Part shown: positions 15,650-23,910 of the stretch, piece by piece
Numbering within the stretch: the first letter of the stretch is position 1
Layout of the letters: every line of letters starts with the position of its first letter
NCBI RefSeq assembly: GCF_014836885.1
Contig: NZ_JACSPY010000023.1
Coordinates: 1-32,281 of the forward strand
From: Brevibacterium gallinarum
Lineage (GTDB): Bacteria; Actinomycetota; Actinomycetes; Actinomycetales; Brevibacteriaceae
Length of the DNA: 32,281 nucleotides
Direction of reading: 5' to 3'
Notes under the pieces: model-generated
What the model was told of the DNA's origin: nothing
The model's input: only the letters and a program-made list of their open reading frames with translations
Database searches by the model: none
Program-made: the position numbers and the translations under genes

Positions 15650-16966
15650 ATGCCCGAGCCCGACAGCCGTGTTCCGCTGGTGCTGAGCGCCATGCGCGTG
15701 ACCCTGCATGTCGGGTTCGCCTTCCTCATGGGCATCGGCATCATCCGCGCGCTCAACGAGATCGGCCTGCACGGCATCGGCTGGATCATCCTGGCGCTCT
15801 CCGTCATCCTGGCCGGGACCTACGTCTACGGCACCGTGCGGGAGAAGCACCACAGCGAGCATGTCGGCGTCGATGGCCGGCTGGCCGGGCTGCCGCAGCG
15901 CATGGCGATGCTGTGGCTGGCCGCCGTCACCGTCCAGTGGCTGTGCCTCGTCTCACTGAGCGAGCACTTCACGTGGCTGGCCTTCCCGCTGTTCTTCCTG
16001 CACCTGCACATCCTGCGCACCCGGCATGCGATCTTCGCTGTCATCGTGCTCGCCGGCTCCGTCGGGGCCATCCAGTGGGCGCACACCGGTCAGCTGCAGC
16101 CGGCGCTCATCGTCGGGCCGCTGCTCGGGGCCGGGGTGGCGATCATCATGTCGCTGGTCTACCAGGCGCTCTACACCGAAAGCGAGCATCAGCGCCGCGC
16201 TGTCGCCGAGCTCATCCGCACCCGCAGCGAACTCGCCGCCGCCCAGCATGCGGCCGGGCAGCTGGCCGAACGCGAACGGCTCGCCCAGGAGATCCATGAC
16301 ACCTTGGCGCAGGGGCTCTCCAGCATCGTCCTCGTCTCCCGCGCTGCCCGCGATGCGCAGGCCGGCGGTAAGCCTGAGGCTGCCGGGGACTACATCGACA
16401 TCATCGAGCGCACCGCGTCTGAGAACCTCGCCGAGGCCCGCGCCTTCGTCCGCGATCTGGCTGCCGGGCAGGCACCGCGCCAGCAGCGCACCACCCGGCT
16501 GCTCGAGCGCCTGCCGCAGCTGTGCGCCGACACGCAGGAGCGCGCCCAGGCCGCCGGGCAGGACCTGACGTGCACGTTCGCTCTCGAGGGTGACCCGGTC
16601 CCGGTTTCAGCCGCGACCGAGGCGGCACTCGTGCGGTCTGTGCAGTCGCTGCTGTCGAACGTCGCCGCCCACGCACACGCCTCGGCAGCACGGGTGACCT
16701 TGGCGTTCTTCGACGACATCGTCACCATCGACGTCTTCGACAACGGCCGCGGCTTCGATCCCGGCCGCGTGCTGCAGGCGGACCCGGCCGACCGGGCCGG
16801 TGCCGACTCCGGCTACGGACTGCGCCTGCTGCGTGAGCGCATCGACCAGGCCGGCGGGGAGGTCACCGTCGAATCAGCCCCCGGCCAGGGCACCGTCGTC
16901 GGTGTCAGCCTGCCGCTGACCCCGGTCGAGGACCGCCCACCCCAGCCACTGGAGGGAACCGCATGA
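15650..16966 (+). CDS. Two-component sensor histidine kinase, NarL/DesK type
   Basis: A 438-residue membrane kinase. About five or six helices (roughly 10-60 and 86-172) form the sensor, with little extracytoplasmic loop, as in intramembrane-sensing kinases. HisKA_3 follows with phospho-acceptor His216 in [14 protein letters not shown], then a HATPase domain with the N box [21 protein letters not shown] (G1) and [11 protein letters not shown] (G2). The 3' end overlaps the response regulator by four bases (ATGA). Divergent from the FtsX/ATPase pair, whose expression or substrate it likely senses. Confidence 0.94.
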   Translation: MPEPDSRVPLVLSAMRVTLHVGFAFLMGIGIIRALNEIGLHGIGWIILALSVILAGTYVYGTVREKHHSEHVGVDGRLAGLPQRMAMLWLAAVTVQWLCLVSLSEHFTWLAFPLFFLHLHILRTRHAIFAVIVLAGSVGAIQWAHTGQLQPALIVGPLLGAGVAIIMSLVYQALYTESEHQRRAVAELIRTRSELAAAQHAAGQLAERERLAQEIHDTLAQGLSSIVLVSRAARDAQAGGKPEAAGDYIDIIERTASENLAEARAFVRDLAAGQAPRQQRTTRLLERLPQLCADTQERAQAAGQDLTCTFALEGDPVPVSAATEAALVRSVQSLLSNVAAHAHASAARVTLAFFDDIVTIDVFDNGRGFDPGRVLQADPADRAGADSGYGLRLLRERIDQAGGEVTVESAPGQGTVVGVSLPLTPVEDRPPQPLEGTA

Positions 16967-17604
16967 CTGAGATCCGCCTGCTCATCGTCGATGACCATCC
17001 GGTCGTGCGCACCGGGCTCATCGCCATGCTCAACGGCTTCGCCGAGTTCGAGGTCGCCGCCGAGGCCTCCGACGGCCTGCAGGCCATCAAGGCGGTCGAA
17101 CGGGCCGAGACGCTGGGCCAACCGGTCGATGTCGTGCTCATGGACCTGCAGATGGCCGGGATGGACGGGGTGACCGCGACCCGCAGGCTCAAGGAGTCCC
17201 GCCCCGGCCTGCCGGTGCTCATCCTCACCACCTACGACTCCGACTCCGACATCGTCGCAGCGATTGAGGCCGGTGCGGCAGGCTACATGCTCAAGGATGC
17301 CGACCCGGAGAAGATCCGCCAGGCCGTCACCGAAGCCGCCGCCGGGCGCACCGCCCTGGCACCGGAGATCGCCGCCCGGCTCTTCGACCGGATGCGCAGC
17401 CCGGGCATCTCGCTGTCGAATCGGGAGATCGAGATCCTGCAGCTGCTGGCCACCGGGACATCGAACCGCGAGATCGCCCGCGCGCTGTGCATCTCCGAGG
17501 CGACCGTCAAGACCCACCTCAACCACATCTACTCCAAGCTCGGCGTCTCCAACCGCACCGCAGCGATCGCCGCCGCCCGCGAGCAGCGCATCGTGCGCGA
17601 CTGA
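16963..17604 (+). CDS. Response regulator, NarL/LuxR type
   Basis: 213 residues. Receiver domain: acidic pair in LIVDDHPVV, phospho-acceptor Asp61 in [13 protein letters not shown], conserved Thr in LILTTYDSD, and Lys in GYMLKDADP. The LuxR helix-turn-helix covers about residues 148-205 ([36 protein letters not shown]). It is the cognate partner of the overlapping kinase. The likely target is the divergent ABC operon, across the 108-base interval. Confidence 0.95.
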   Translation: MTEIRLLIVDDHPVVRTGLIAMLNGFAEFEVAAEASDGLQAIKAVERAETLGQPVDVVLMDLQMAGMDGVTATRRLKESRPGLPVLILTTYDSDSDIVAAIEAGAAGYMLKDADPEKIRQAVTEAAAGRTALAPEIAARLFDRMRSPGISLSNREIEILQLLATGTSNREIARALCISEATVKTHLNHIYSKLGVSNRTAAIAAAREQRIVRD

Positions 17605-17655
17605 CCAGCTGTGCGTCGGCAGATGACGCCGGATGTCGCTTCCATGACGCTGCAT

Positions 17656-17684
17656 GGCAGGTATATGACGATATAAGGCCTGCC
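17656..17684 (+). promoter_or_regulatory. AT-rich inverted repeat before the methionine operon
   Basis: TATAT (17662-17666) and ATATA (17671-17675) flank GACG, inside weaker outer arms GGCAGG (17656-17661) and CCTGCC (17679-17684). It is the only AT-rich block in this interval and lies 82 bases before the oxygenase start. It could be an operator for a methionine-pathway repressor, or the response-regulator terminator. Confidence 0.4.
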
Positions 17685-17765
17685 GTGACATCCCCACCGG
17701 CTCCGGCCACCGCCCGGGTCTAGCGTGAGCTCCACATCCGCCCTCCCACAGACCTAGGAGCCATC

Positions 17766-18860
17766 ATGCCGCTGACCCGCCTGCCCATCCTCGACCTGTC
17801 CCGCGCCGACGATCCGCAGCTGGCCGCTGACTTCCGCCGCCAGCTGCGCGAGGTCACCCACTCAATCGGGTTCTTCTACCTCACCGGCCACGGCATCCCC
17901 GCCGCAGACTTCACCGCCCTGCTTGAGACCGCTGAGCGCTTCTTCGCCCTGCCCGAGGCGGACAAGCTCGCCATCGAGAACACCCGCTCCCCGCACTTCC
18001 GCGGCTACACCCGCACCGGCGGCGAGCGCACCCAGGGCCTGGTCGACTGGCGCGAGCAGATCGACATCGGCCCGCACCGCGCACCGGTCACCGAGCTACA
18101 GCACGCCTACGACCGGCTCACCGGCCCGAACCTCTACCCGGACGCCCTGCCGGAGCTCCGGGCCGTCACCGACGCCTGGCACGCCCAGCTGAGCGCGGTC
18201 GCCGCCCGGCTGCTGTCCGAATGGGCGCTGAGCCTCGGCCAGCCGGCTGACTTCTTCGCACCTGCCTTCGCCGAAGACCCCGAATCGTTCATCAAGATCA
18301 TCCGCTACCCGGCAGCCGAGCCGGCCACCCCCTCGGACACGGCCACCGCCTCGGGAACGGCCACCCCCTCAGACTCGGCCACCGCCTCGGGCACGGCCGC
18401 CGAGCACATCACCCAGGGCGTCGGCGCGCACCGCGACGGCGGGATGCTCACCCTGCTGTATCCGCAGCCGGGGACCACCGGGCTGCAGGTGCTGCATGAG
18501 GACCGGTGGATCGACGTCGAACCGATCGAGAACACCTTCGTCGTCAACATCGGCAAGCTGCTCGAGGTCGCCACCGCAGGCTATCTGCGCGCCACCGTCC
18601 ACCGCGTGCTGCCGACCGCCCCGGGTGCCGAGCGGATCTCGGTGCCGTTCTTCTACAACCCCGCCCTGCGCGCCAGCCTGCCCGAGGTGCCCCTGCCCGA
18701 CGAACTGGCCCCCTGGGCGCGCGGGGTGAGCGCTGATGAGCGCGATACGCTGCATGCCGTCTACGGGGAGAACGCGCTGGCCTCCCGGCTGCGCTCCCAC
18801 CCCGACGTCGCCGCACTCCACCACCCCGATCTGCTCACTGCCCCGGCGGGAGTCCTGTGA
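17766..18860 (+). CDS. 2-oxoglutarate/Fe(II) (isopenicillin-N-synthase-fold) oxygenase
   Basis: 364 residues with AGGAG six bases before the ATG. The N-terminal DIOX_N region (SIGFFYLTGHGIPAADF) and the C-terminal 2OG-Fe(II) domain are both present. The metal triad is His222 and Asp224 (AHRDGG) and His279 (ATVHRVL). Arg290 and Ser292 (RISVPFF) would bind 2-oxoglutarate. Just before the first metal ligands is a four-copy hexapeptide linker (residues 187-210) absent from ordinary members. The stop overlaps metF (GTGA), so it is the first gene of a metF-metE operon. The substrate is unknown. Pathway context suggests a sulfur or one-carbon compound, but this is inference. Confidence 0.88.
   Translation: MPLTRLPILDLSRADDPQLAADFRRQLREVTHSIGFFYLTGHGIPAADFTALLETAERFFALPEADKLAIENTRSPHFRGYTRTGGERTQGLVDWREQIDIGPHRAPVTELQHAYDRLTGPNLYPDALPELRAVTDAWHAQLSAVAARLLSEWALSLGQPADFFAPAFAEDPESFIKIIRYPAAEPATPSDTATASGTATPSDSATASGTAAEHITQGVGAHRDGGMLTLLYPQPGTTGLQVLHEDRWIDVEPIENTFVVNIGKLLEVATAGYLRATVHRVLPTAPGAERISVPFFYNPALRASLPEVPLPDELAPWARGVSADERDTLHAVYGENALASRLRSHPDVAALHHPDLLTAPAGVL
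18324..18395 (+). repeat. Coding tandem repeat, 2 x 36 bp (4 x 18 bp)
   Basis: Two 36-bp units (18324-18359 and 18360-18395) differ at three positions. Each consists of two related 18-bp halves encoding AT(P/A)S(D/G)(T/S). It is in frame within the oxygenase gene and makes a flexible Ala/Thr/Ser insert. Confidence 0.9.
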
Positions 18861-19828
18861 GCACGATCTCCGCTTCGGCACCCCTTGATGCCCACTCCCC
18901 TGCCGCCGCACCCGAGGCGGGCGTCCCCGCGGGGACGTCCGGCACCCGGCTGGCGCTGTCCTTCGAAGTCATGCCCCCGCGCAGTGCCGCACAGCAGGAG
19001 CGCTCCGGTGCGCTGCTGGAGCTGCTGGCCTCCTACGACCCGGACTACGTTGCCGTCACCTCAGCGGTGGGCACCGGCTGGTCGGCGGGAACGGCTGCCT
19101 TCATCGAGCAGCTGGCTGCGACCACCCGGCTGCGGCCGCTGGCCCACCTGACGTGCACCGCAGCCCCGCGTAGGGAGCTGACCGAGTGGATTGAGCGGTT
19201 CATCGACGCCGGGGTGCGCGGGTTCCTCGCCGTGCGCGGCGACCTGGCAGCCGGGCAGTCGGCTCCCCCGCGCGGGCACCTCGCGCACGCCGATGCGCTC
19301 GTGGCACTGCTGCGCGCGGTCGAACGCGGCCAGGTCGCCCGGCTGTGCGCCGGCCGGCTGGCGATCGGGGTGGCGGCCTACCCGAGCGGACATCCCGAGT
19401 CACGGCACCCGGAGGAGGACATCGACGTGCTGGCCGCCAAGCAGCGCAACGGCGCCGACTTCGCCATCACGCAGCTGTTCTTCGACCCCGCCCTCATCAC
19501 TGCTGTCACCGACCGTGCACGGCTGGCCGGCGTCACCCTGCCGATCATCCCCGGGATCATGCCGATCACCGGCACCGCGCGCCTGCAGCGGATGTGCCGG
19601 CTCTCCGGGCTCACGCCACCGCCGCACATCTCCCAGGCGCTGGCCGCAGCACGCAGCCCAGCCGAGGAGTACGACATCGGCCTGGATCTCACCGCCGACT
19701 TCGTCGACGAGCTCATCACCGCCGGGGTGCCCGGCCTGCACTTCTACACCTTCAACGACCCGACGACCATCACCGAACTGCTCTCCCGCCTGCGACCAGC
19801 CACCCTCGCCCGGCTGACCGCCGACTGA
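18857..19828 (+). CDS. metF: 5,10-methylenetetrahydrofolate reductase
   Basis: A 323-residue FAD enzyme that reduces 5,10-methylene- to 5-methyl-tetrahydrofolate, the methyl donor used by MetE downstream. Family features: an N-terminal FEVMPPR (usual FEFFPP with the folate-site Glu), LTCTAAPRREL, FLAVRGDLA (FAD-site Asp), GVAAYPSGHPES, AAKQRNGADFAITQLFFD, and PIIPGIMPIT. The barrel is complete, and HFYTFNDPTTITELL closes it. The GTG start overlaps the oxygenase stop, with GGCGGGAG upstream. Eleven bases separate it from metE. It has a slightly extended N-terminus (about 30 residues) relative to E. coli MetF. Confidence 0.94.
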   Translation: MSTISASAPLDAHSPAAAPEAGVPAGTSGTRLALSFEVMPPRSAAQQERSGALLELLASYDPDYVAVTSAVGTGWSAGTAAFIEQLAATTRLRPLAHLTCTAAPRRELTEWIERFIDAGVRGFLAVRGDLAAGQSAPPRGHLAHADALVALLRAVERGQVARLCAGRLAIGVAAYPSGHPESRHPEEDIDVLAAKQRNGADFAITQLFFDPALITAVTDRARLAGVTLPIIPGIMPITGTARLQRMCRLSGLTPPPHISQALAAARSPAEEYDIGLDLTADFVDELITAGVPGLHFYTFNDPTTITELLSRLRPATLARLTAD

Positions 19829-19839
19829 AAGGACCTCCC

Positions 19840-22209
19840 ATGACCACCTCACCGAACTGTTCGTTCCCGCCTGCGACCGTCACCGGGCTGCCGCGCATCG
19901 GCCCGCACCGCGAACTCAAGCGCGCCCTCGAAGCGCTGTGGGCCGGCACCATCGACGAAGCCGCCTACACCGATGCCGCCCACAGTCTGCGCGTGGGCGC
20001 CTATGACCGGCAGCGCGAGCTCGGCCTGGCCGCCGACTATGCGATCCCCGGCGACTTCTCCGCCTACGACCAGATTCTCGACGTTGCCATCACCACCGGC
20101 ATCGTCGGCGAGGACCCGGACGGCACTGACCTGGACGAGTACTTCGCCCTGGCCCGCGGCACTGCGGAGCACCCGCCGCTGGAGATGACGAAGTGGTTCG
20201 ACACGAACTACCACTACCTGGTGCCCGAGATCGCCGATGAGCGCACCTTCACCGCTCGTCCGCAGCGTCTCCTCGATCTCGTCGCCGAGGCGCGGGAGGC
20301 CGGGCATCGGATCCGCCCGGTGCTGGTGGGCCCGGTGACTCTGCTGGCGCTGTCGAAGCCGGCGCCCGGGGCGCAGCACGAGCCGCTGGAGCGACTCGAT
20401 GAGCTTGTTGCGGTCTACGCCGAAATCCTGGCCGCCCTGCATGCCGCCGGGGTCGAGTGGGTGCAGCTCGATGAGCCGATCCTGGTGACCGATCTCGACG
20501 CGATCGGCGATGCGGAGCTGGCCGCCCGCGCCGGTGACGCGCATGCCCGCCTGCTGTCAGCTGGTGAGCGCCCGCAGGTGCTCATCACCGCGCCGTATGG
20601 TGCGCTGCGGGCAGGACTCGCGGCCCTGCTGGCGGCCGGGCCCGAGGCGCTGGGCGTCGATGTCTCGCCTGCCACCCGGGCCGTGGATCCCGGTTGGCTG
20701 GCCCGCCTGCAGACGGCGGATTTCGGCACCACCCGGCTGGTGGCAGGTGTGGTCGACGGCCGCAGCATCTGGGCTGCCGACCTGGCTGCCGAGTACGAGG
20801 TGCTCACCAGGCTGCAGGACGGTGGCCGTGATGTATCGGTCTCCACCTCGACCTCGCTGCTGCATGTCCCCTACACGGTGGCCGCCGAGACCCGGCTGCC
20901 GGTCGATGTGGCCGGCTGGCTGTCCTTTGCTGCTGAGAAGCTGACCGAGGTCGAGGCGCTCGCGGCTGCACTGGAGGCCCGCAGCAGCGGTGCTGCCGAC
21001 CCGACCGGTGTCCGTAAGCCCGCCTTCAGCCGGTCGGCCCGGGCGGTGCGCACTCGCGCAGAGTCCGCCCGCGTGCTCAACCCCGAGGTGCGCGCCCGCA
21101 CGGCTGCCATCGGCAAGCGCCGGGTGCGCACCGGCAGCCTCGACGAGCGCCGGCTGGCCCAGGAGGCGCTGGGCCTGCCGGTGCTGCCGACGACGACGAT
21201 CGGCTCGTTCCCGCAGACGCCGGAGGTGCGCCGCGCCCGGGCCGCGCTGCGCGATGAGCGCATCACCGAGGCGCAGTACCGGGCGACGATGGAGGCTGAG
21301 ATCACCGAGGTGGTGCGCCTGCAGGAGGAGCTCGGCTTCGATGTCATCGTCCACGGTGAGCCCGAGCGCAATGACATGGTGCAGTACTTCGCCGAGCACC
21401 TGGCCGGCTTCGCGGTCACCGATCACGGCTGGGTGCAGTCCTATGGCAGTCGCTGCACCCGCCCGCCGATCCTGTTCGGCGACGTGCACCGGCCGGCTCC
21501 GATCACGGTGCCGTGGTCGAGGTTTGCCGCGAGCCTGACCGACAAGCCGGTCAAGGGGATGCTCACCGGCCCGGTGACGATCCTGTCGTGGTCCTTCGTT
21601 CGCGATGACGTACCGCTGTCGACTGCTGCTGAGCAGATCGGGCTGGCGCTCTCAGACGAGGTTGCCGAGCTGGAGGCCGCCGGCATCCGGATCATCCAGA
21701 TCGACGAGCCGGCTCTGCGTGAGCTGCTGCCGCTGCGCGCCGATGACCGCGAAGCCTATCTGGAATGGGCGGTCGATGCGTTCCGGCTGGCCAGCATCGG
21801 CGTGGAGCCGGGCACGCAGATCCACACGCATCTGTGCTATTCGGAGTTCGAGCAGGTCATCGACGCCATCGATGCCCTCGATGCCGATGTCACGAGCATC
21901 GAAGCCGCCCGTTCGCGGATGGAGCTGCTCGCCAGCCTTGACCCGGCCGAGTTCGACCGCAGCGTCGGCCCGGGCGTTTACGATATCCACTCCCCGCGGG
22001 TGCCCTCCGTCGATGAGCTCATCGGCCTGCTGGAGGCGGCCCTGACCCACGTGCCGCGCCATCGCCTGTGGGTAAATCCTGACTGCGGACTCAAAACCCG
22101 CCGGTACGAGGAGGTCCGCCCGGCATTAGAGAACCTCATCGCCGCCCGTGACGCAGTGCGCGTTCGCACCGCCGAGGAGGTTCCTGCGGCCTCTGCTGCA
22201 GCATTCTGA
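19840..22209 (+). CDS. metE: Cobalamin-independent methionine synthase
   Basis: 789 residues. It transfers the methyl group of 5-methyltetrahydropteroyl-triglutamate to homocysteine. Two homologous barrels: an N-terminal one (VTGLPRIGPHRELKRALEAL, TKWFDTNYHYLVPEI) and a catalytic C-terminal one (LPTTTIGSFPQTPEVR, VHGEPERNDMVQYF, WVQSYGSRCTRPPI, KGMLTGPVTIL). Zinc ligands are His and Cys in IHTHLCYSEF and Cys in NPDCGLKTR. The ATG at 19840 follows AAAGGACC. The frame is open much further upstream, but that part lies over metF. Length is normal (750-790). It is followed by the G-run/C-run structure. Confidence 0.97.
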   Translation: MTTSPNCSFPPATVTGLPRIGPHRELKRALEALWAGTIDEAAYTDAAHSLRVGAYDRQRELGLAADYAIPGDFSAYDQILDVAITTGIVGEDPDGTDLDEYFALARGTAEHPPLEMTKWFDTNYHYLVPEIADERTFTARPQRLLDLVAEAREAGHRIRPVLVGPVTLLALSKPAPGAQHEPLERLDELVAVYAEILAALHAAGVEWVQLDEPILVTDLDAIGDAELAARAGDAHARLLSAGERPQVLITAPYGALRAGLAALLAAGPEALGVDVSPATRAVDPGWLARLQTADFGTTRLVAGVVDGRSIWAADLAAEYEVLTRLQDGGRDVSVSTSTSLLHVPYTVAAETRLPVDVAGWLSFAAEKLTEVEALAAALEARSSGAADPTGVRKPAFSRSARAVRTRAESARVLNPEVRARTAAIGKRRVRTGSLDERRLAQEALGLPVLPTTTIGSFPQTPEVRRARAALRDERITEAQYRATMEAEITEVVRLQEELGFDVIVHGEPERNDMVQYFAEHLAGFAVTDHGWVQSYGSRCTRPPILFGDVHRPAPITVPWSRFAASLTDKPVKGMLTGPVTILSWSFVRDDVPLSTAAEQIGLALSDEVAELEAAGIRIIQIDEPALRELLPLRADDREAYLEWAVDAFRLASIGVEPGTQIHTHLCYSEFEQVIDAIDALDADVTSIEAARSRMELLASLDPAEFDRSVGPGVYDIHSPRVPSVDELIGLLEAALTHVPRHRLWVNPDCGLKTRRYEEVRPALENLIAARDAVRVRTAEEVPAASAAAF

Positions 22210-22237
22210 CCGCGGACGACGACCCAGTCCAGAGTCT

Positions 22238-22282
<45 letters not shown>

Positions 22283-22385
22283 GCTGCGAGCTGATGGTGC
22301 CGGACCTCACATTCTTCGGGTACTCTGCCAGTGAACCATTCGGCACGGCCAGCAGCCCCGCGCTGCCTCTTTCAGGAGAACCCCC

Positions 22386-23828
22386 ATGTTCGATCCCACA
22401 CTGGTGACCGGTATCGGCGCGATCCTCGCCGTCGTCTTCATCATCGGCATCATCGGTTTCATCATGTTCCGGCGCGCCTATCGCGTCGCCGCACCCAATG
22501 AGGCGCTCGTCATCACCGGCCGCGCACCCACCCGCAGCAAGGGCGGGGATGTCGACCTCGAAAGCGGCACACGCGTTGTGGTCGGCGGTCGGGCGATCGT
22601 CAGGCCGCTGTTCGACCGCGCGCACACGATCTCGCTGTCCTCGCGCCAGATCAGCATCGAGATCGAAGGCTACTCCTCGAACAACATCTTCCTGCGGCTG
22701 CGCGGAGTCGCCCAGATCAAGGTCGGCGAATCGGTTGCCGACATCCGCAAGGCCGCCCAGCGCTTCCTCGATCAGCAGAAGGCCATCGACAACTACTGCC
22801 AGGAGATCCTCTCCGGTACGCTGCGTGCAGTCATCGGCACGCTGACGGTCGAGCAGGTGCTGCGCGACCGCGCCGAGTTCGCCGCCCAGGTGCGGGCCGA
22901 TGCCGCGGATTCGATGAACAACCAGGGCCTGGTCATCGACACCTTCCAGATCATCTCGATCGAGGACGATGACGGCTATCTCAAGGATCTCGGCCGGCCC
23001 GAGGCGGCACTCGTCGCCGAGCGCGCCGCGATCGCCGAATCGGAGTCGCGCCGCAAGGCGACCGAGGCCTCGAACGCCGATGCCCAGCGGGTGGCCGAGT
23101 CCCAGAAGGACCTCGAGCTGCGCCAGGCCGCGATCCAGCGTGAGACCGCTGCCGAGAAGGCGCAGGCGGCTGCCGCCGAGGAGCTGGCGCGTGCGGAGCA
23201 GGAACAGCGGATCCTGGATGAGAAGCAGAAGATCGCCGACCGCAACAACGAGCTGCGCGAGCGCGAGCTCATCGGTGAGGTGCAGAAGCCAGCCGATGCC
23301 AAGAAGTACGCCGCCGAACGCGAAGCTGACGCCGATCACTACCGGCGTGAGCGCGCCTCGGCAGCGGCACTGGTCGAAGCGCAGAACGACGCTGCAGCCG
23401 CTGAGACACGCGGCCGGGCCGAGGCCGCTGCGGTGGCCGCCCGCGGTGAGGCCGAGGCACGGGCGATCGAGGCCGCCGCCGAGGCGTACGCCTCCTACAA
23501 CGATGCCGCGCGCCTGGCCGAGATCCTCAAGGTGCTGCCGGAGATGGCCGGCCGCCTGGCTGAGCCCTACGGCAGCATCGACAAGCTCTCGATCATCTCC
23601 TCCGATGGGGAGGGAAAGCTCAGCGAGAACATCGGCGTCAACCTCGCCAAGGTGCTGCAGGTCGTCGATGAGACCACCGGAGTCGACCTCCGGACCCTGC
23701 TGCACACCGCCGCAGACTCCCAGACTCCCACATCTCAGCCGGCTCCGGGTGCCGGTTCAGCTCAGCCGGCTCCGGGTGCCGGTTCAGCTCAGCCGTCTGC
23801 CGCCGCCGAGGCGGAGGAGACGTCCTGA
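22386..23828 (+). CDS. SPFH/flotillin-family membrane scaffold protein
   Basis: 480 residues with AGGAGA before the ATG. An N-terminal membrane helix (about 8-29, GIGAILAVVFIIGIIGFIMF) leads into an SPFH/band-7 domain (about 30-195; VAAPNEALVITGR, SIEIEGYSSNNIFLRLRG, EQVLRDRAEFAAQVRADAAD read at residues 155-175). A long Ala/Glu-rich coiled coil follows (about 205-365), then a short globular part and a repetitive Pro/Gly/Ala tail. Flotillins organise membrane microdomains and oligomerise through the coiled coil. The gene stands alone and ends at a strong bidirectional terminator. Confidence 0.93.
   Translation: MFDPTLVTGIGAILAVVFIIGIIGFIMFRRAYRVAAPNEALVITGRAPTRSKGGDVDLESGTRVVVGGRAIVRPLFDRAHTISLSSRQISIEIEGYSSNNIFLRLRGVAQIKVGESVADIRKAAQRFLDQQKAIDNYCQEILSGTLRAVIGTLTVEQVLRDRAEFAAQVRADAADSMNNQGLVIDTFQIISIEDDDGYLKDLGRPEAALVAERAAIAESESRRKATEASNADAQRVAESQKDLELRQAAIQRETAAEKAQAAAAEELARAEQEQRILDEKQKIADRNNELRERELIGEVQKPADAKKYAAEREADADHYRRERASAAALVEAQNDAAAAETRGRAEAAAVAARGEAEARAIEAAAEAYASYNDAARLAEILKVLPEMAGRLAEPYGSIDKLSIISSDGEGKLSENIGVNLAKVLQVVDETTGVDLRTLLHTAADSQTPTSQPAPGAGSAQPAPGAGSAQPSAAAEAEETS
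23736..23789 (+). repeat. Coding tandem repeat, 2 x 27 bp
   Basis: Two identical 27-bp units (23736-23762 and 23763-23789) encode QPAPGAGSA twice, followed by a partial third unit (QPS). The location is the flexible C-terminal tail of the flotillin-like protein. Confidence 0.92.
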
Positions 23829-23856
23829 TCTGAGGTCACCGAGCCGATGATGCACA

Positions 23857-23893
23857 GGGGCGGGCAGCGATGATTCGCCGCCCGCCCCCTTTT
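23857..23893. terminator. Bidirectional hairpin terminator between SPFH gene and betA
   Basis: Arms GGGGCGGGCAGCG (23857-23869) and CGCCGCCCGCCCC (23876-23888) pair over 13 bp with one mismatch and a 6-base loop. CTTTT follows on the plus strand. It lies 28 bases past the SPFH stop and 18 bases past the betA stop. Confidence 0.88.
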
Positions 23894-23910
23894 GGGTGAG
23901 TCTGTCAGGC

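Noticed and set aside
15542..15862. N-terminal extension of the FtsX permease frame
   Set aside because: It overlaps the divergent kinase gene; the first FtsX helix starts at the ATG at 15541.
18324..18395. Possible CRISPR-like repeats
   Set aside because: Units are contiguous with no spacers and are in frame within the oxygenase; this is a coding tandem repeat.
19345..19839. Upstream extension of the metE frame to 954 codons
   Set aside because: The extra part lies over metF in another frame and reads as Arg/His-rich shadow protein. The ATG at 19840 gives a normal MetE with a ribosome site.
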